A DNA stretch of 64,000 nucleotides from NCBI RefSeq assembly GCF_004348525.1, contig NZ_SMKG01000016.1:1-64000 (forward strand), in the 5' to 3' direction. Positions 42,537 to 51,157 of the stretch are shown piece after piece (position 1 is the stretch's first letter; every line of letters begins with the position of its first letter). Source of the DNA: Micromonospora sp. 15K316. GTDB taxonomy: Bacteria > Actinomycetota > Actinomycetes > Mycobacteriales > Micromonosporaceae. The notes below the pieces were generated by a model. It searched no databases, was not told the origin of the DNA, and saw only the letters and a program-made list of their open reading frames with translations. The translations under genes and the position numbers were made by a program.

Positions 42537-43202
42537 TCAACGGCCGTCCCGGAGCGCGGCGAGACCCCGAGGATCGATCACCACCACCGCGCCCGGCTCC
42601 ACCCGCAGCAGACCGGCCGCGGCGAGGCCGCGTAGCGCCCGGTTGACGCTCACCCGCGACAGCCCGATCTCCTCGCCGAGACCCTCCTGCGAGCCGGGCA
42701 GCGCGACCCGGCCCGCCCTCCCCTGGCCGGCTTCGAGCAGCCAGGACGCGACTCGGGTGTCCGGCCGCCCGGACGCCCGCCGGACCACGGCCCGCCGGTC
42801 CCGGTTCACCTGCTCGGAGAGGTGCCGCAGCACGTGGTCACGCAGCGACGGCACGGTGTCGATCAGCTGGTGCAGCAGGTTCGCCGGGAGCCGGCGGGTA
42901 CGGCATACGGTGGTGGTCGTCCAGGTCAGCGGGTGCGGGCCGCCGGCCAGCACCGCCGCCTTGTCCACCACGGCGGGCCCGGTGACCGTCGCGAACCGTA
43001 CGCGGGACCCGTCACGGCCGTCGTGGGCGGCGGACAGGGTGCCGCTCTCGACCACGACGAGGTGTTCGGCCGGATCGCCGGCGTGGGCCAGCACGACGCC
43101 GGCGGGAACCGTCCCGGCCGGGTGCCGCCGCGCGATCTCGTCGAGCCGGGCGCCGTCGAGCGTGCGGAAGATCGGCACCCTGGCCAGGCCGTGATCCGTC
43201 AT
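42537..43202 (-). CDS. Crp/Fnr family transcriptional regulator
   Basis: 221 residues. The cyclic nucleotide-binding-like jelly roll covers about 10-120 (IARRHPAGTVPAGVVLAHAGDPAEHLVVVESGTLSAAHDG), followed by the C helix and a winged HTH at about 165-215 (LGEEIGLSRVSVNRALRGLAAAGLLRVEPGAVVVIDP). The phosphate-binding cassette lacks the canonical RxS motif, so cAMP binding is unlikely. It is divergent from the YciI gene across 59 bp. Confidence 0.88.
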   Translation of the reverse strand: MTDHGLARVPIFRTLDGARLDEIARRHPAGTVPAGVVLAHAGDPAEHLVVVESGTLSAAHDGRDGSRVRFATVTGPAVVDKAAVLAGGPHPLTWTTTTVCRTRRLPANLLHQLIDTVPSLRDHVLRHLSEQVNRDRRAVVRRASGRPDTRVASWLLEAGQGRAGRVALPGSQEGLGEEIGLSRVSVNRALRGLAAAGLLRVEPGAVVVIDPRGLAALRDGR

Positions 43203-43261
43203 TCCGGGGACTGTATCCGGCGATACAGCGGCGCGACCGTCGGCTGTTTACCGTACTGCTC

Positions 43262-43540
43262 ATGATCTGTGTCGAGCTCACCTTCAGCGACGACCCGCGG
43301 CGCCTCGAGGCCCGCCCGGCCCATCGGGAGCGGCTGAACGCCCTGTACGCGGCAGGCGAGGTGCTGGCCTCGGGCCCCTGGGCCGACGACTCGGGCGCCC
43401 TGCTCGTCTTCACCGTGGACCGGGCGAGGGTGGATCAGATCCTCGTCGAGGATCCCTACTACTCCGCGCCCGGCGTCGAGGTGACGTCGGTGCGCGAATG
43501 GTCGCCGGTGGTGGGGCCGGACCAGCCGGTTCAATCCTGA
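43262..43540 (+). CDS. YciI family protein
   Basis: 92 residues, ATG at 43262. ELTFSDDPRRLEARPAHRERLNALYAAGEVLASGPWADDSGALLVFTVDRARVDQILVEDPYYSAPGVEVTSVREWSPV shows the YciI ferredoxin-like fold with the His (AHRERL) and Asp (VEDPY) usually proposed as active-site pair. Function is unknown. Probably controlled by the adjacent divergent Crp regulator. Confidence 0.9.
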   Translation: MICVELTFSDDPRRLEARPAHRERLNALYAAGEVLASGPWADDSGALLVFTVDRARVDQILVEDPYYSAPGVEVTSVREWSPVVGPDQPVQS

Positions 43541-43645
43541 AAAGGCGTCGTCCGCTCCCTGGGGCTACAATGCCCGGCCAACGGCCCTGCGCCGACGTGC
43601 GGTCGCAGTGAGGCAACCGGCGACGTGGGGACGGGCCACGTGCCG

Positions 43646-44344
43646 TCAGGCGTACGAGGGGCGGCCCGGGTCGAGCAACTCGGTGACGTGACCTCGGTCG
43701 AGCACCTCGATGAGCGCGCTGGTCCCGCGTTCGATCTTGACCGCCACCTCGTCGGGGTGCAGCGGGATCAGTGCGAGCAGGGCGATCCGGCTGCCGTCGG
43801 GCACCTCGATCGTCCGGGCCTCGGCGGACACCCGCAGCATCGGGGTTACGACGACCCCGGCGAACGGGGTGCCGGGGGCGTACGGCTGCGCCGGGTCGCC
43901 GTTCGGCACCGAGTGCCATTCGCCGATCCAGGTTCCGTACTCGTGTGGCAGTCTTGCGACCTCTTTGAGCACGCGCACCGGCCAACCGGTCGGCTCCTCG
44001 CCCAGCCCGGTCACCTCGGTCAGCGGCCAGTCGGCCGGCAGGCTGAGCATCAGTTCCGCGTACGGACTGATGTCGTGACCGTCCGGAACGGTCATCGGCA
44101 GGTCACTCATCCCGGAGGTGATGAGCGTCCGGTACGGGCGTTCCTCGGTCGGTCCCACGACGTAGACGTGCACACCGACAAGGTGGGAGGCGATCTCGTG
44201 GTAGACGAACTCGACCGGGCCGAAATGCTCCTCGATGTGCCGATCGATCGCCTCGGCGAAGGCCTGCCGGGGCCCCTGCGCCGCCACGAACCCGTCGTGC
44301 AGCGACTGATGACGAAGCACCCCTGACCCGCGCGGCTCATCCAC
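43646..44344 (-). CDS. Suppressor of fused (SUFU) domain protein
   Basis: 232 residues. The core HIEEHFGPVEFVYHEIASHLVGVHVYVVGPTEERPYRTLITSGMSDLPMTVPDG, ELMLSLPADWPL, WPVRVLKEVARLPHEYGTWIGEWHSVPNGDP matches bacterial SUFU-domain proteins, often immunity proteins of contact-dependent or polymorphic toxin systems. No toxin gene is adjacent, so the role is open. ATG at 44344; a downstream GTG is an alternative start. Confidence 0.85.
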   Translation of the reverse strand: MDEPRGSGVLRHQSLHDGFVAAQGPRQAFAEAIDRHIEEHFGPVEFVYHEIASHLVGVHVYVVGPTEERPYRTLITSGMSDLPMTVPDGHDISPYAELMLSLPADWPLTEVTGLGEEPTGWPVRVLKEVARLPHEYGTWIGEWHSVPNGDPAQPYAPGTPFAGVVVTPMLRVSAEARTIEVPDGSRIALLALIPLHPDEVAVKIERGTSALIEVLDRGHVTELLDPGRPSYA

Positions 44345-44458
44345 GACGACGCAGCCTAGGCGACGGTCCGGCGGTGACCGGAACCGGCTCGCGCTCGCGG
44401 TCGTCGTAGCTGAGACATTCGTCCTGAGGTTCGCGGAACCACGTGCCTGGCCGCCGGG

Positions 44459-44735
44459 CTAATAGCGCTCGACCTGGTCCGATACACGGAAGGTGCTACC
44501 GCACTGGGTGCAGATGGCGCGGCCGAACACGTGGGCGACCGCTTCGGCAACGGACTGCTGTCCCACTTCGGTGCTCATGCGATGCAGTCGCAGGCCGACG
44601 CCCTCGAGATCGGCGGATGCAGCCGGCTTCCGCTTCGTGAAACCCCTCCTGGCAGGCCCGCTCGTACAACACGTTCCACGCCGCCGCCTGCGGGTCAGCC
44701 GCCGCCTGCGCCAACAACTCCTCCACCGTCGCCAC
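44459..44735 (-). pseudogene. Possible frameshifted small gene with CxxC motif
   Basis: Two natural-looking pieces lie in different frames. From ATG 44735: MATVEELLAQAAADPQAAAW to ACQEGFHEAE, after which the frame turns Arg-rich. From about 44640 in another frame, ending at TAG 44459: ADLEGVGLRLHRMSTEVG, then FGRAICTQCGSTFRVSDQVERY. Either a frameshift split one gene of about 90 residues, or the second piece is a separate 39-residue protein starting at ATG 44578. Confidence 0.4.
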
Positions 44736-44882
44736 GGCGTGATCTAACCAGCCGGGGCCGACAAGGGAACGGAGGCTCGGGCCCGCCGGCAGCCCCTTCG
44801 GCCCGCCCTCGGCGACCTGGAGTCCGCTCCATCAGGTGGACGTGACACCGGGTGCCAGGCCCGAGCCGGTGCCGATCGGTGG

Positions 44883-45461
44883 TCAGTGCGTGGGTCGGGT
44901 GAGGCGCTCGACCGCGGCGATCAGGGCTTGGCGGTGGGTGGCGATCCGTTCCGGTGAGTCGGGGTCGGAGCCGTCGGCGGTGAGGAGATCCCGTGGTGTG
45001 TGCATCCAGGCACCGGCCATCCCCTGAATCAGGACGAGGAGGTCCACCGGCGGTACGCCCTTGATCCGGGTGGTGTTGTCGCCGGACTCCATCGCGGTCA
45101 CCTTCGCCGCGTACGCGGCCTCGTTGCTCGGGCCCAGGGCGGGGCGTTCCAGTTGGCGCCACATCGACAGGCGCAGGGCCTCCGGGTGTTCGTGGATGTA
45201 GTCGAAGAGCCGGCCGGCGAAGCCGGGCAGGTCCTTCTCGTCGACCGGGACGGCTTCGATCAGGTCTTGCAGCACCCGATCGAGGGTTGCCGAGAACAGT
45301 GACTCTTTGTCATTGAAGTAGACGTAGATCAGCTTTTTGTCCGCTTTGGCGGCGGCGGCGATCCGGTCCACACGTGCTCCGGCGAGTCCCACGGCGGAGA
45401 ACTCGGCGATGGCGGCCTGCAGGATGCGGTTGCGGGTTTCGGCGGAGTCGCGGGGTGACAT
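44883..45461 (-). CDS. TetR family transcriptional regulator
   Basis: 192 residues, ATG at 45461. The HTH is at the N terminus (RNRILQAAIAEFSAVGLAGARVDRIAAAAKADKKLIYVYFNDKESLF), with a ligand domain beyond (LRLSMWRQLERPALG, LLVLIQGMAGAWMHTPRDLL). It is divergent from the oxidoreductase at 45578, and the 116-bp intergenic region holds related ACTAGTGA-containing elements, so it probably represses both genes. Confidence 0.92.
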   Translation of the reverse strand: MSPRDSAETRNRILQAAIAEFSAVGLAGARVDRIAAAAKADKKLIYVYFNDKESLFSATLDRVLQDLIEAVPVDEKDLPGFAGRLFDYIHEHPEALRLSMWRQLERPALGPSNEAAYAAKVTAMESGDNTTRIKGVPPVDLLVLIQGMAGAWMHTPRDLLTADGSDPDSPERIATHRQALIAAVERLTRPTH

Positions 45462-45474
45462 GGGTCAAGGTTAG

Positions 45475-45543
45475 TTCACTCACTAGTGATTGAAATACCT
45501 CGGGCGGGCGTGCTGTTGTTGCTATGTCACCAACTAGTGAACT
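45475..45543. promoter_or_regulatory. Candidate TetR operators in the divergent promoter region
   Basis: TTCACTCACTAGTGATTGAA (45475-45494) contains the perfect 10-bp palindrome TCACTAGTGA. TCACCAACTAGTGAAC (45527-45542) repeats the ACTAGTGA element. Their location between the regulator and its target and their similarity suggest two binding sites for the adjacent TetR protein. Confidence 0.6.
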
Positions 45544-45577
45544 CGGGGTCGTGAAGACCCCTCCGGAGGAGAGCAGC

Positions 45578-46579
45578 ATGAAGCAGTGGGTTATCCCGGC
45601 CGACGTCACCGACCCAGCCGGCCTGAAGGTCGAGAACGTAGCCGTCCCCGAGCCAGGACCGGGTCAGGTCCGGGTCCGGGTGACCGCGCTGTCGCTGAAC
45701 GCCCGGGACGGGCTCATCCTCTCCGGCCCCTTCGGGCGGCTGCCCGGCACCGACTTGGTGCCGTTGTCGGACCTGGCGGGGGTGGTGGACAGCCTCGGCG
45801 CCGACGTCACCGCGTGGCAGGTCGGCGACCGGGTCACCCGGGGGCACGCGCCTGTCTGGATCGGTGGGCGTCCGGTGCCGTTCGGGATCGGGCCGGGCAG
45901 CCTCGACGACCCGGGCGCCGCCGCCGAGCACGTCATCCTCGACGCCGGAACCCTCGTTGCCGCACCGGCACATCTGAGCGACAGCGAAGCGTCGACCTTG
46001 CAGGTGGCCGGCGTCACCGCCTGGAACGCCCTCTTCGACACCAACCCGGTCACGGCCGGCGACCGGGTGTTGGTCATCGGCAGTGGCGGCGTAGCCCTGT
46101 ACGCACTGCAACTCGCCCAGGCCGTGGGCGCTGAGGTCTACGTCGCTCTGCGCAGCCGCCACGACGACCCGCGATGGAAGGAACTCCAGGTCGCCGGGAT
46201 CGTCGACACCACCGATCCGGGCTGGGGTGAACGGGCGAAGGCCCTCTCCGGGGGTATCACCAAGGTCGTCAACACCGTTGGCTGGGGCCTCCTGAACGAA
46301 TGCCTGGCCGCGCTCGAGCCCGGCGGTGAGCAGGCCGTCGTCGGCCTCTACGACCCGGCGCCGCAGGCGCCGGACACCATGCTGCTGACCGTCAACCAGC
46401 TGAGCGTGCGCGGCGTCGCCGTCGGAAGCCTCGCCATGCACCGCGAGCTGGCGCAGTTCATGGCCCACCACGACATCCACCCGCTGATCTCCGAGCACAT
46501 CGCCTTCGACCGGCTGCCCGATGCGTTCACCGTCCTGCGTGACGGCGCGGTCTTCGGGAAGATCGTCATCGACCTGTGA
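45578..46579 (+). CDS. Zinc-type alcohol dehydrogenase-like (MDR) NAD(P)-dependent oxidoreductase
   Basis: 333 residues, ATG at 45578 behind GGAGGAGAG. A GroES-like domain (PGPGQVRVRVTALSLNARDGLIL, LSDLAGVVDSLGADVTAWQVGDRV) precedes a Rossmann domain with VLVIGSGGVALYALQLAQAVGAEV. The usual Cys/His zinc ligands are missing, as in quinone reductase-like MDR enzymes. Likely reduces a small carbonyl or quinone; controlled by the divergent TetR gene. Confidence 0.9.
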   Translation: MKQWVIPADVTDPAGLKVENVAVPEPGPGQVRVRVTALSLNARDGLILSGPFGRLPGTDLVPLSDLAGVVDSLGADVTAWQVGDRVTRGHAPVWIGGRPVPFGIGPGSLDDPGAAAEHVILDAGTLVAAPAHLSDSEASTLQVAGVTAWNALFDTNPVTAGDRVLVIGSGGVALYALQLAQAVGAEVYVALRSRHDDPRWKELQVAGIVDTTDPGWGERAKALSGGITKVVNTVGWGLLNECLAALEPGGEQAVVGLYDPAPQAPDTMLLTVNQLSVRGVAVGSLAMHRELAQFMAHHDIHPLISEHIAFDRLPDAFTVLRDGAVFGKIVIDL

Positions 46580-46701
46580 GGTGTCTCGGCGGGCTCCGGG
46601 TCGGCGCCGCGCGCCGCCTCGGAGCCCGCGTCCCAGGAAACCCCTCAACCCGCGGTGGCGTGTTCCGCCCGTCCGGCCAACGCACGTGATGGCTCCACGG
46701 C

Positions 46702-47631
46702 ATGGACAATCCGCTGGTGACCGCGCACGATGGAGCCGTGCCGCTCCAGGAGGGTTTTCGCGGGCAGCGATTGGCCTCGGTGCCGCGTCCGCTCGTCGCC
46801 GAGGCGCTGCGGCGCCCGATCACAGGGCGGCTCCTCGTCACCGACGCCGGGTACTACCCGGACGCCGCCGACCACCGGATGAACCGCCCCCGAGGCACCC
46901 CCGAGGTGGTACTGATCGTCTGCGCCTCGGGCTCGGGCTGGGCCCGCGTCGGCTCGGGCACGCATCGCGTCGGGGCCTGGCAGGCGCTGGTCATCCCCCG
47001 TGGCGTCGCCCACGAATACGGTGCCGACGAACGCAATCCCTGGACGATCTGGTGGGCACATCTGATGGGGTCGGACGTGTCGAAGCTCGCCGAGTGCATG
47101 GAGGCGACGACCGAGCGGCCCGTGGTGCCGGTGCGGTCCATCGGTCGGGCGGTGGCGCTGTTCGACGAGATCGTCACCGCCATCGAGCGCGACCAGTCAC
47201 CTGTTCGCCTGCTGGGCGCGGCGGGGACGGCGTGGAAGCTGCTGACGCAGATCAGCGTCGACCGGGTGCTTCCCGAACCGGGGGACCCGCTGCAGCGCGC
47301 GATGAGCCACCTGGCCGAGCGACTCGACGGGAAGGTGACGGTGCCGGAGCTGGCACGGCTGGTGGGGGTGTCGCCGTCGCATCTGAGCACCCTGTTCCGC
47401 CGGGCGACCGGAGGCGGGGTGTTGGCGCACCACACCGCGCTGCGGATGGCGAGGGCGCGGCAACTGCTCGACACGACGGGTGCGTCGGTCACCGAGATCG
47501 CGTCCGAACTCGGCTTCGACGACGCGTTCTATTTCTCGCGGGTCTTCCGTAAGCACCACGGGATGAGCCCGAGCAGTTTCCGCCGCCGCCACGAGGGCTA
47601 CCAGGACGCCGATGCCGCCTTCGAGATGTGA
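46702..47631 (+). CDS. AraC family transcriptional regulator
   Basis: 309 residues. An N-terminal cupin-like sugar-sensing domain (NRPRGTPEVVLIVCASGSGWARVGSGTHRVGAWQALVIPRGVAHEYGAD) is joined to two C-terminal HTH motifs (LARLVGVSPSHLSTLFRRATGGG and VTEIASELGFDDAFYFSRVFRKHHGMSPSSFRRR). It probably controls the sugar ABC-GH97 operon at 48086-53647, whose last gene is convergent with it. ATG at 46702 lacks a strong ribosome binding site; GTG 46739 is an alternative. Confidence 0.87.
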   Translation: MDNPLVTAHDGAVPLQEGFRGQRLASVPRPLVAEALRRPITGRLLVTDAGYYPDAADHRMNRPRGTPEVVLIVCASGSGWARVGSGTHRVGAWQALVIPRGVAHEYGADERNPWTIWWAHLMGSDVSKLAECMEATTERPVVPVRSIGRAVALFDEIVTAIERDQSPVRLLGAAGTAWKLLTQISVDRVLPEPGDPLQRAMSHLAERLDGKVTVPELARLVGVSPSHLSTLFRRATGGGVLAHHTALRMARARQLLDTTGASVTEIASELGFDDAFYFSRVFRKHHGMSPSSFRRRHEGYQDADAAFEM

Positions 47632-48085
47632 CCGCACGTGCTCGATGGCGGCGTAGACCTGCGTCGCCCGTCAGCACGACGAGGCGCCGGTCACGAGCGC
47701 CTGGGCCGTTTCCGTCCTAAGTAGGAGGCTTCCCCGCCCGGGCGGCGCATCTGGAGCAGACCGGCCTCTGTCAGCACACGCAGGTGCCACCGACGGTGCC
47801 CAGCGGCAGCCCGGGTCGCAGCAACCAGGGCCGTGGTGCTGACCGGCTCGGCCGCCTGCACCAGGATTCTGCTCTGCGGGGCACCGGCCTGCGCAGCCGC
47901 CCGAGCCGGCCGCAGGCCTGATCCGAACGGCTCGCCCGAGCGCGCCGAAACCCGAGCGCCGCTCCGGCAAGGCCGGACCATGTTCCGGAAGGACGTCCGG
48001 CCGAACACCCGGGTGTCCGTCCGGTGTCCGGGCGAGCCGACGGGCGCGCCGGTCGGCGCCTGGTCCGGCGCCGACCGGCGACGGG
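47632..48085. other. 454-bp gap holding an ArsR-like remnant
   Basis: Between the AraC gene and the convergent permease gene. Only the minus-strand ArsR-like remnant (next entry) was recognised; the rest is GC-rich with no coding signal. Confidence 0.4.
47700..47880 (-). pseudogene. Fragment of an ArsR-like winged-helix regulator
   Basis: The minus-strand peptide QSRILVQAAEPVSTTALVAATRAAAGHRRWHLRVLTEAGLLQMRRPGGEASYLGRK has the ArsR-type pattern (AEP-STT-LV...HLRVL-AGLL-RRR-G-A-Y). No full-length protein surrounds it, and the preceding frame (Arg/Ser/Gly-rich) is not protein-like. Its recognition helix appears altered (AAGHRRW). Probably a relic of a DUF5937-type regulator. Confidence 0.45.
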
Positions 48086-48961
48086 TCAGCCCTTCAGGCC
48101 GCTGCTGGCGATTCCGGAGAAGAACTGCCGCTGGAGTACCAGGAAGATCAGGATGAGCGGCAGCGACGCGACGAGCGCGCCGGCCATGAGGGTCGGGTAG
48201 TCGGTCCCGAACTGCCCCTGCAGGCCGGCGAGGCCGACGGTGAGCGGACGTTTGTCGCCGCGTGGGGTCACGATGAGCGGCCAGAGTAGGTCGTTCCAGG
48301 AGTAGAGCGAGGTGAGGACGGCCAGCGCGGCCATGGTCGGGCGGACCATGGGGAGCATGACGAACCAGAAGGTGCGCAGGGGTCCGGCGCCGTCGAGGCG
48401 GGCTGCTTCTTCGAACCCGGCGGGGATCGACATGAACGCCTGGCGCATCAGGAAGATCCCGAATGCGGAGAACATGCCGGGGATCGCCAGCGCGGGAACG
48501 GTGTCGAGCAGCTGGAAGTCCCGGATGATCTCGAACTGCCCGATGAGGAAGAGTTGGCTGGGCACCATGAGCATGGCGATGAAGAGGCCGAACAGGAGTC
48601 TGCGTCCGGGGAAGCGCAGCCGGGCGAACGCGTAGCCGGCGAGAGCCGAGACGGTGAGCTGCCCTATCACCCGGAGCACCAGCGCGGAGAGCGAGACGGT
48701 GAGCTGCGCCCAGAACGGGACCGAGCCGAAGAAGGTGGCGAAGGCGTCGGTCGTCGGGCCTTCGGGCAGGAACGTCGGCGGGACCTGGGACGCCTCACGG
48801 TTGGACTTGAAGATGGTGAGCAGCTGCCAGACGAACGGCGCCACCATGACCACCGCCGCGGCGGTGAGGACGACGTGGATGACCCATTCGCCGTGGCGGG
48901 ACGCCTTCGATCCGTTCGCCGCCCGGTCCGTACGCCTGCTGCGCAGGATCTGATCAGTCAT
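48086..48961 (-). CDS. Carbohydrate ABC transporter permease (MalG-type)
   Basis: 291 residues with six membrane helices and the EAA loop EEAARLDGAGPLRTFWFVMLPMVRPTMAAL facing the ATPase. It is the second permease of a CUT1 sugar importer. It overlaps the upstream permease gene by 8 bp. No ATP-binding subunit is encoded here, as in most actinomycete CUT1 systems that share MsiK. Confidence 0.92.
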   Translation of the reverse strand: MTDQILRSRRTDRAANGSKASRHGEWVIHVVLTAAAVVMVAPFVWQLLTIFKSNREASQVPPTFLPEGPTTDAFATFFGSVPFWAQLTVSLSALVLRVIGQLTVSALAGYAFARLRFPGRRLLFGLFIAMLMVPSQLFLIGQFEIIRDFQLLDTVPALAIPGMFSAFGIFLMRQAFMSIPAGFEEAARLDGAGPLRTFWFVMLPMVRPTMAALAVLTSLYSWNDLLWPLIVTPRGDKRPLTVGLAGLQGQFGTDYPTLMAGALVASLPLILIFLVLQRQFFSGIASSGLKG

Positions 48962-49886
48962 AGAACACCCACCGACGCTGCAGGCGGAACTGGAGGATGG
49001 TGGCGGCCATGATCACCATGAGGAGCACGATCGCGATCGCCGCGCCGTAGCCCTGGTCGAATTCCACGAAGGCCTTCTCGTAGAAGAGGTAGACGATGGT
49101 CTTCGAGTCGGCGAGCGCGGTGTTGTTGACGCTGCGGAGCATGACGAAGATCAGGTCGAACATCTGCAGCGCGGAGATCACTGTCAGCACGGTCACCAGG
49201 AACACGCTCGGCGAGAGCAGCGGCAGGGTGATCCGGAAGAACTGGCGTACCCGTCCCGCCCCGTCGAGGGAGGACGCCTCGTAGAGGTCCTGCGGGATCG
49301 CCTGGAGTCCGGCGCCGAGGATGATGAGGTTGATGCCGAGGCTCATCCAGATGCCGACGACGCCGACGGCGTAGATGGTGAACGTGGCGTCGGCGACCCA
49401 GTACTGCCCGGGGACTCCCACCAGGGAGAGCACGTAGTTCAGCAGGCCGAAGTCGCCGTTGTAGATGAAGCGCCAGACCATGCTGACCGCGACCGGCAGG
49501 GTGACGACGGGCAGGAAGAAGAGCACCCGGTAGAGGGCGCGGCCGCGACCGACCTGCTCGATGAGCGCGGCGAGGACTATCGCGAGGGGGACGCCGAGCA
49601 GCAGGATCGCCGTGTACAGCGCGGAGTTGCGCAGGGCCTGCCAGAAGCGGTCGTCGCCGAGCAGGTCGGTGTAGTTGTCGACGCCGGTGAACGTGCCGGG
49701 CCCGAAGGCCGGTACGTCCATGAAGCTCTTGCCGAAGGTGGTGAGGAACGGCCAGACGTAGAGGGCGACGAGGCCGACGAGCGCCGGGGCGATCATCAGG
49801 TAGCCCCAGCCGGGTGCGGGCAGGAGCCCTCCCCCGCGGCGGCGGGTGCGCTGCCGCGAGGGAGGGCTGGCGACGTCGGTGGTCAC
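48954..49886 (-). CDS. Carbohydrate ABC transporter permease (MalF-type)
   Basis: 310 residues. GTG at 49886 is used because it overlaps the binding protein stop by four bases (GTGA). Six helices and the EAA loop YEASSLDGAGRVRQFFRITLPLLSPSVFLV are clear. It pairs with the MalG-type permease in the membrane. Confidence 0.92.
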   Translation of the reverse strand: MTTDVASPPSRQRTRRRGGGLLPAPGWGYLMIAPALVGLVALYVWPFLTTFGKSFMDVPAFGPGTFTGVDNYTDLLGDDRFWQALRNSALYTAILLLGVPLAIVLAALIEQVGRGRALYRVLFFLPVVTLPVAVSMVWRFIYNGDFGLLNYVLSLVGVPGQYWVADATFTIYAVGVVGIWMSLGINLIILGAGLQAIPQDLYEASSLDGAGRVRQFFRITLPLLSPSVFLVTVLTVISALQMFDLIFVMLRSVNNTALADSKTIVYLFYEKAFVEFDQGYGAAIAIVLLMVIMAATILQFRLQRRWVFYD

Positions 49887-51130
49887 TGTGCGAGGACCTC
49901 GTTGATCGCTGTGTTGTAGGCGCGGGCGGCGTCGGCGGGGCTCTGCTTGCCCTCCCACGCCGGGCCGAGGTACTGGGTTTCGAGGCCGGTCCACTTGGCG
50001 GCGTCACCGGCGATCGGCAGCGGCACCGAGTAGGCGACCGCGTCGACGAAGACCTTCAGGTTGAATTCGGGCATCGCGTCGAGCCAGCCCTGCTGGGTGT
50101 CCCGGTAGGCGGGGAGCACCGCACCGCTCTTGGCCTGGATGACGGCCGCCTCCTTGCCGCTGGCGAAGATCAGGAACTCGGCCAGCTCCTTGGGGTGCTT
50201 GGTGCCGGCGTATCCGGCGTTGAGGATGCCGCTGATCATCGTGGCCCGCTGCTTCGCCTTCGGCAGCGGCGCGACGCCGACGTGCGGGCGCAGCGCCTGG
50301 TCGCCGTAGAGGCGTTGGGCCCAGAAGGAGCCGGAGAAATACATGGCGACCTTCTGGTCCATGAACATCTGCACCGCTTCCGTGTCCGAGAGCTGCTTGA
50401 GCGTCGGCGAGAGACCGTCGGCGTGCATCTGGGTCCAGAACTGCAGGCCGGCGATGGCTTCCGGGCTGTCGATGGTGGCCTTGCCGTCGTCGCCGATCAC
50501 CTTGCCGCCGGCCTGGTAGATGCTGTTGTAGTACCCGCCCTGGCGGTCGATCGGGGCGGCGATGCCCCACACCCCGGCGGCGGGGTTCGTGAGCTTACGG
50601 GCAGCCGCCCGCGCGTCGTCCCAGGTCCAGTTCTCGTTCGGGTACGGCACACCGGCCTTGTCGAAGAGGGCCTTGTTGAACCAGATCCCGTTCGTGTCGA
50701 AGTCCTTCGGCAGGCCGTAGAGCTTGCCGTCGACGTCGTACAGGTCGAGGACGGCCTTGGGGTAGGCGGCCAGGTCCACGCCCGCGGCCTTGACCGCGTC
50801 GGTGATGTCGAGCAGCTGCTTGCCCTTGGCGTAGGCGGGGAACTGGTCGGCGAGCATCCAGAACGCGTCAGGTGCCGTCCGCCCGGCCGCGCCGACCTGC
50901 AGGGTCGACCAGTACTCGGGCCACGGCAGGACCTGCACCTGGACGTCGATGTTGGGGTGCTTGTCCTCGAAGGCCTCGGCAATCGCCTCCATGGCCGGCT
51001 TCTGGTCGTCGCTCCACGTCGCGTAGCTCAGGGTGACCTTGCCGTCTCCCCCGCCGCTGCCGCTGCATCCGGTGGCGGCGAGGGTGGCCAGCACGGCCGC
51101 GGCGGCGATCCATCTCTTGCCGTGTCGCAT
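49883..51130 (-). CDS. Sugar ABC transporter substrate-binding lipoprotein
   Basis: 415 residues, lipobox LAATGC with Cys22. Family 1 extracellular binding protein features: LSYATWSDDQKPAMEAIAEAFEDKHPNIDVQVQVLPWPEYW, PDAFWMLADQFPAYAKGKQLLDIT, YGLPKDFDTNGIWFNKALFDKAGV. It delivers an oligosaccharide, probably an alpha-galactoside given the adjacent GH97 enzyme, to the permeases. ATG at 51130 lies 28 bp after the GH97 stop. Confidence 0.93.
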   Translation of the reverse strand: MRHGKRWIAAAAVLATLAATGCSGSGGGDGKVTLSYATWSDDQKPAMEAIAEAFEDKHPNIDVQVQVLPWPEYWSTLQVGAAGRTAPDAFWMLADQFPAYAKGKQLLDITDAVKAAGVDLAAYPKAVLDLYDVDGKLYGLPKDFDTNGIWFNKALFDKAGVPYPNENWTWDDARAAARKLTNPAAGVWGIAAPIDRQGGYYNSIYQAGGKVIGDDGKATIDSPEAIAGLQFWTQMHADGLSPTLKQLSDTEAVQMFMDQKVAMYFSGSFWAQRLYGDQALRPHVGVAPLPKAKQRATMISGILNAGYAGTKHPKELAEFLIFASGKEAAVIQAKSGAVLPAYRDTQQGWLDAMPEFNLKVFVDAVAYSVPLPIAGDAAKWTGLETQYLGPAWEGKQSPADAARAYNTAINEVLAQ

Positions 51131-51157
51131 GGTTTCTCCTTGGTGGGTGGCCGAGCG

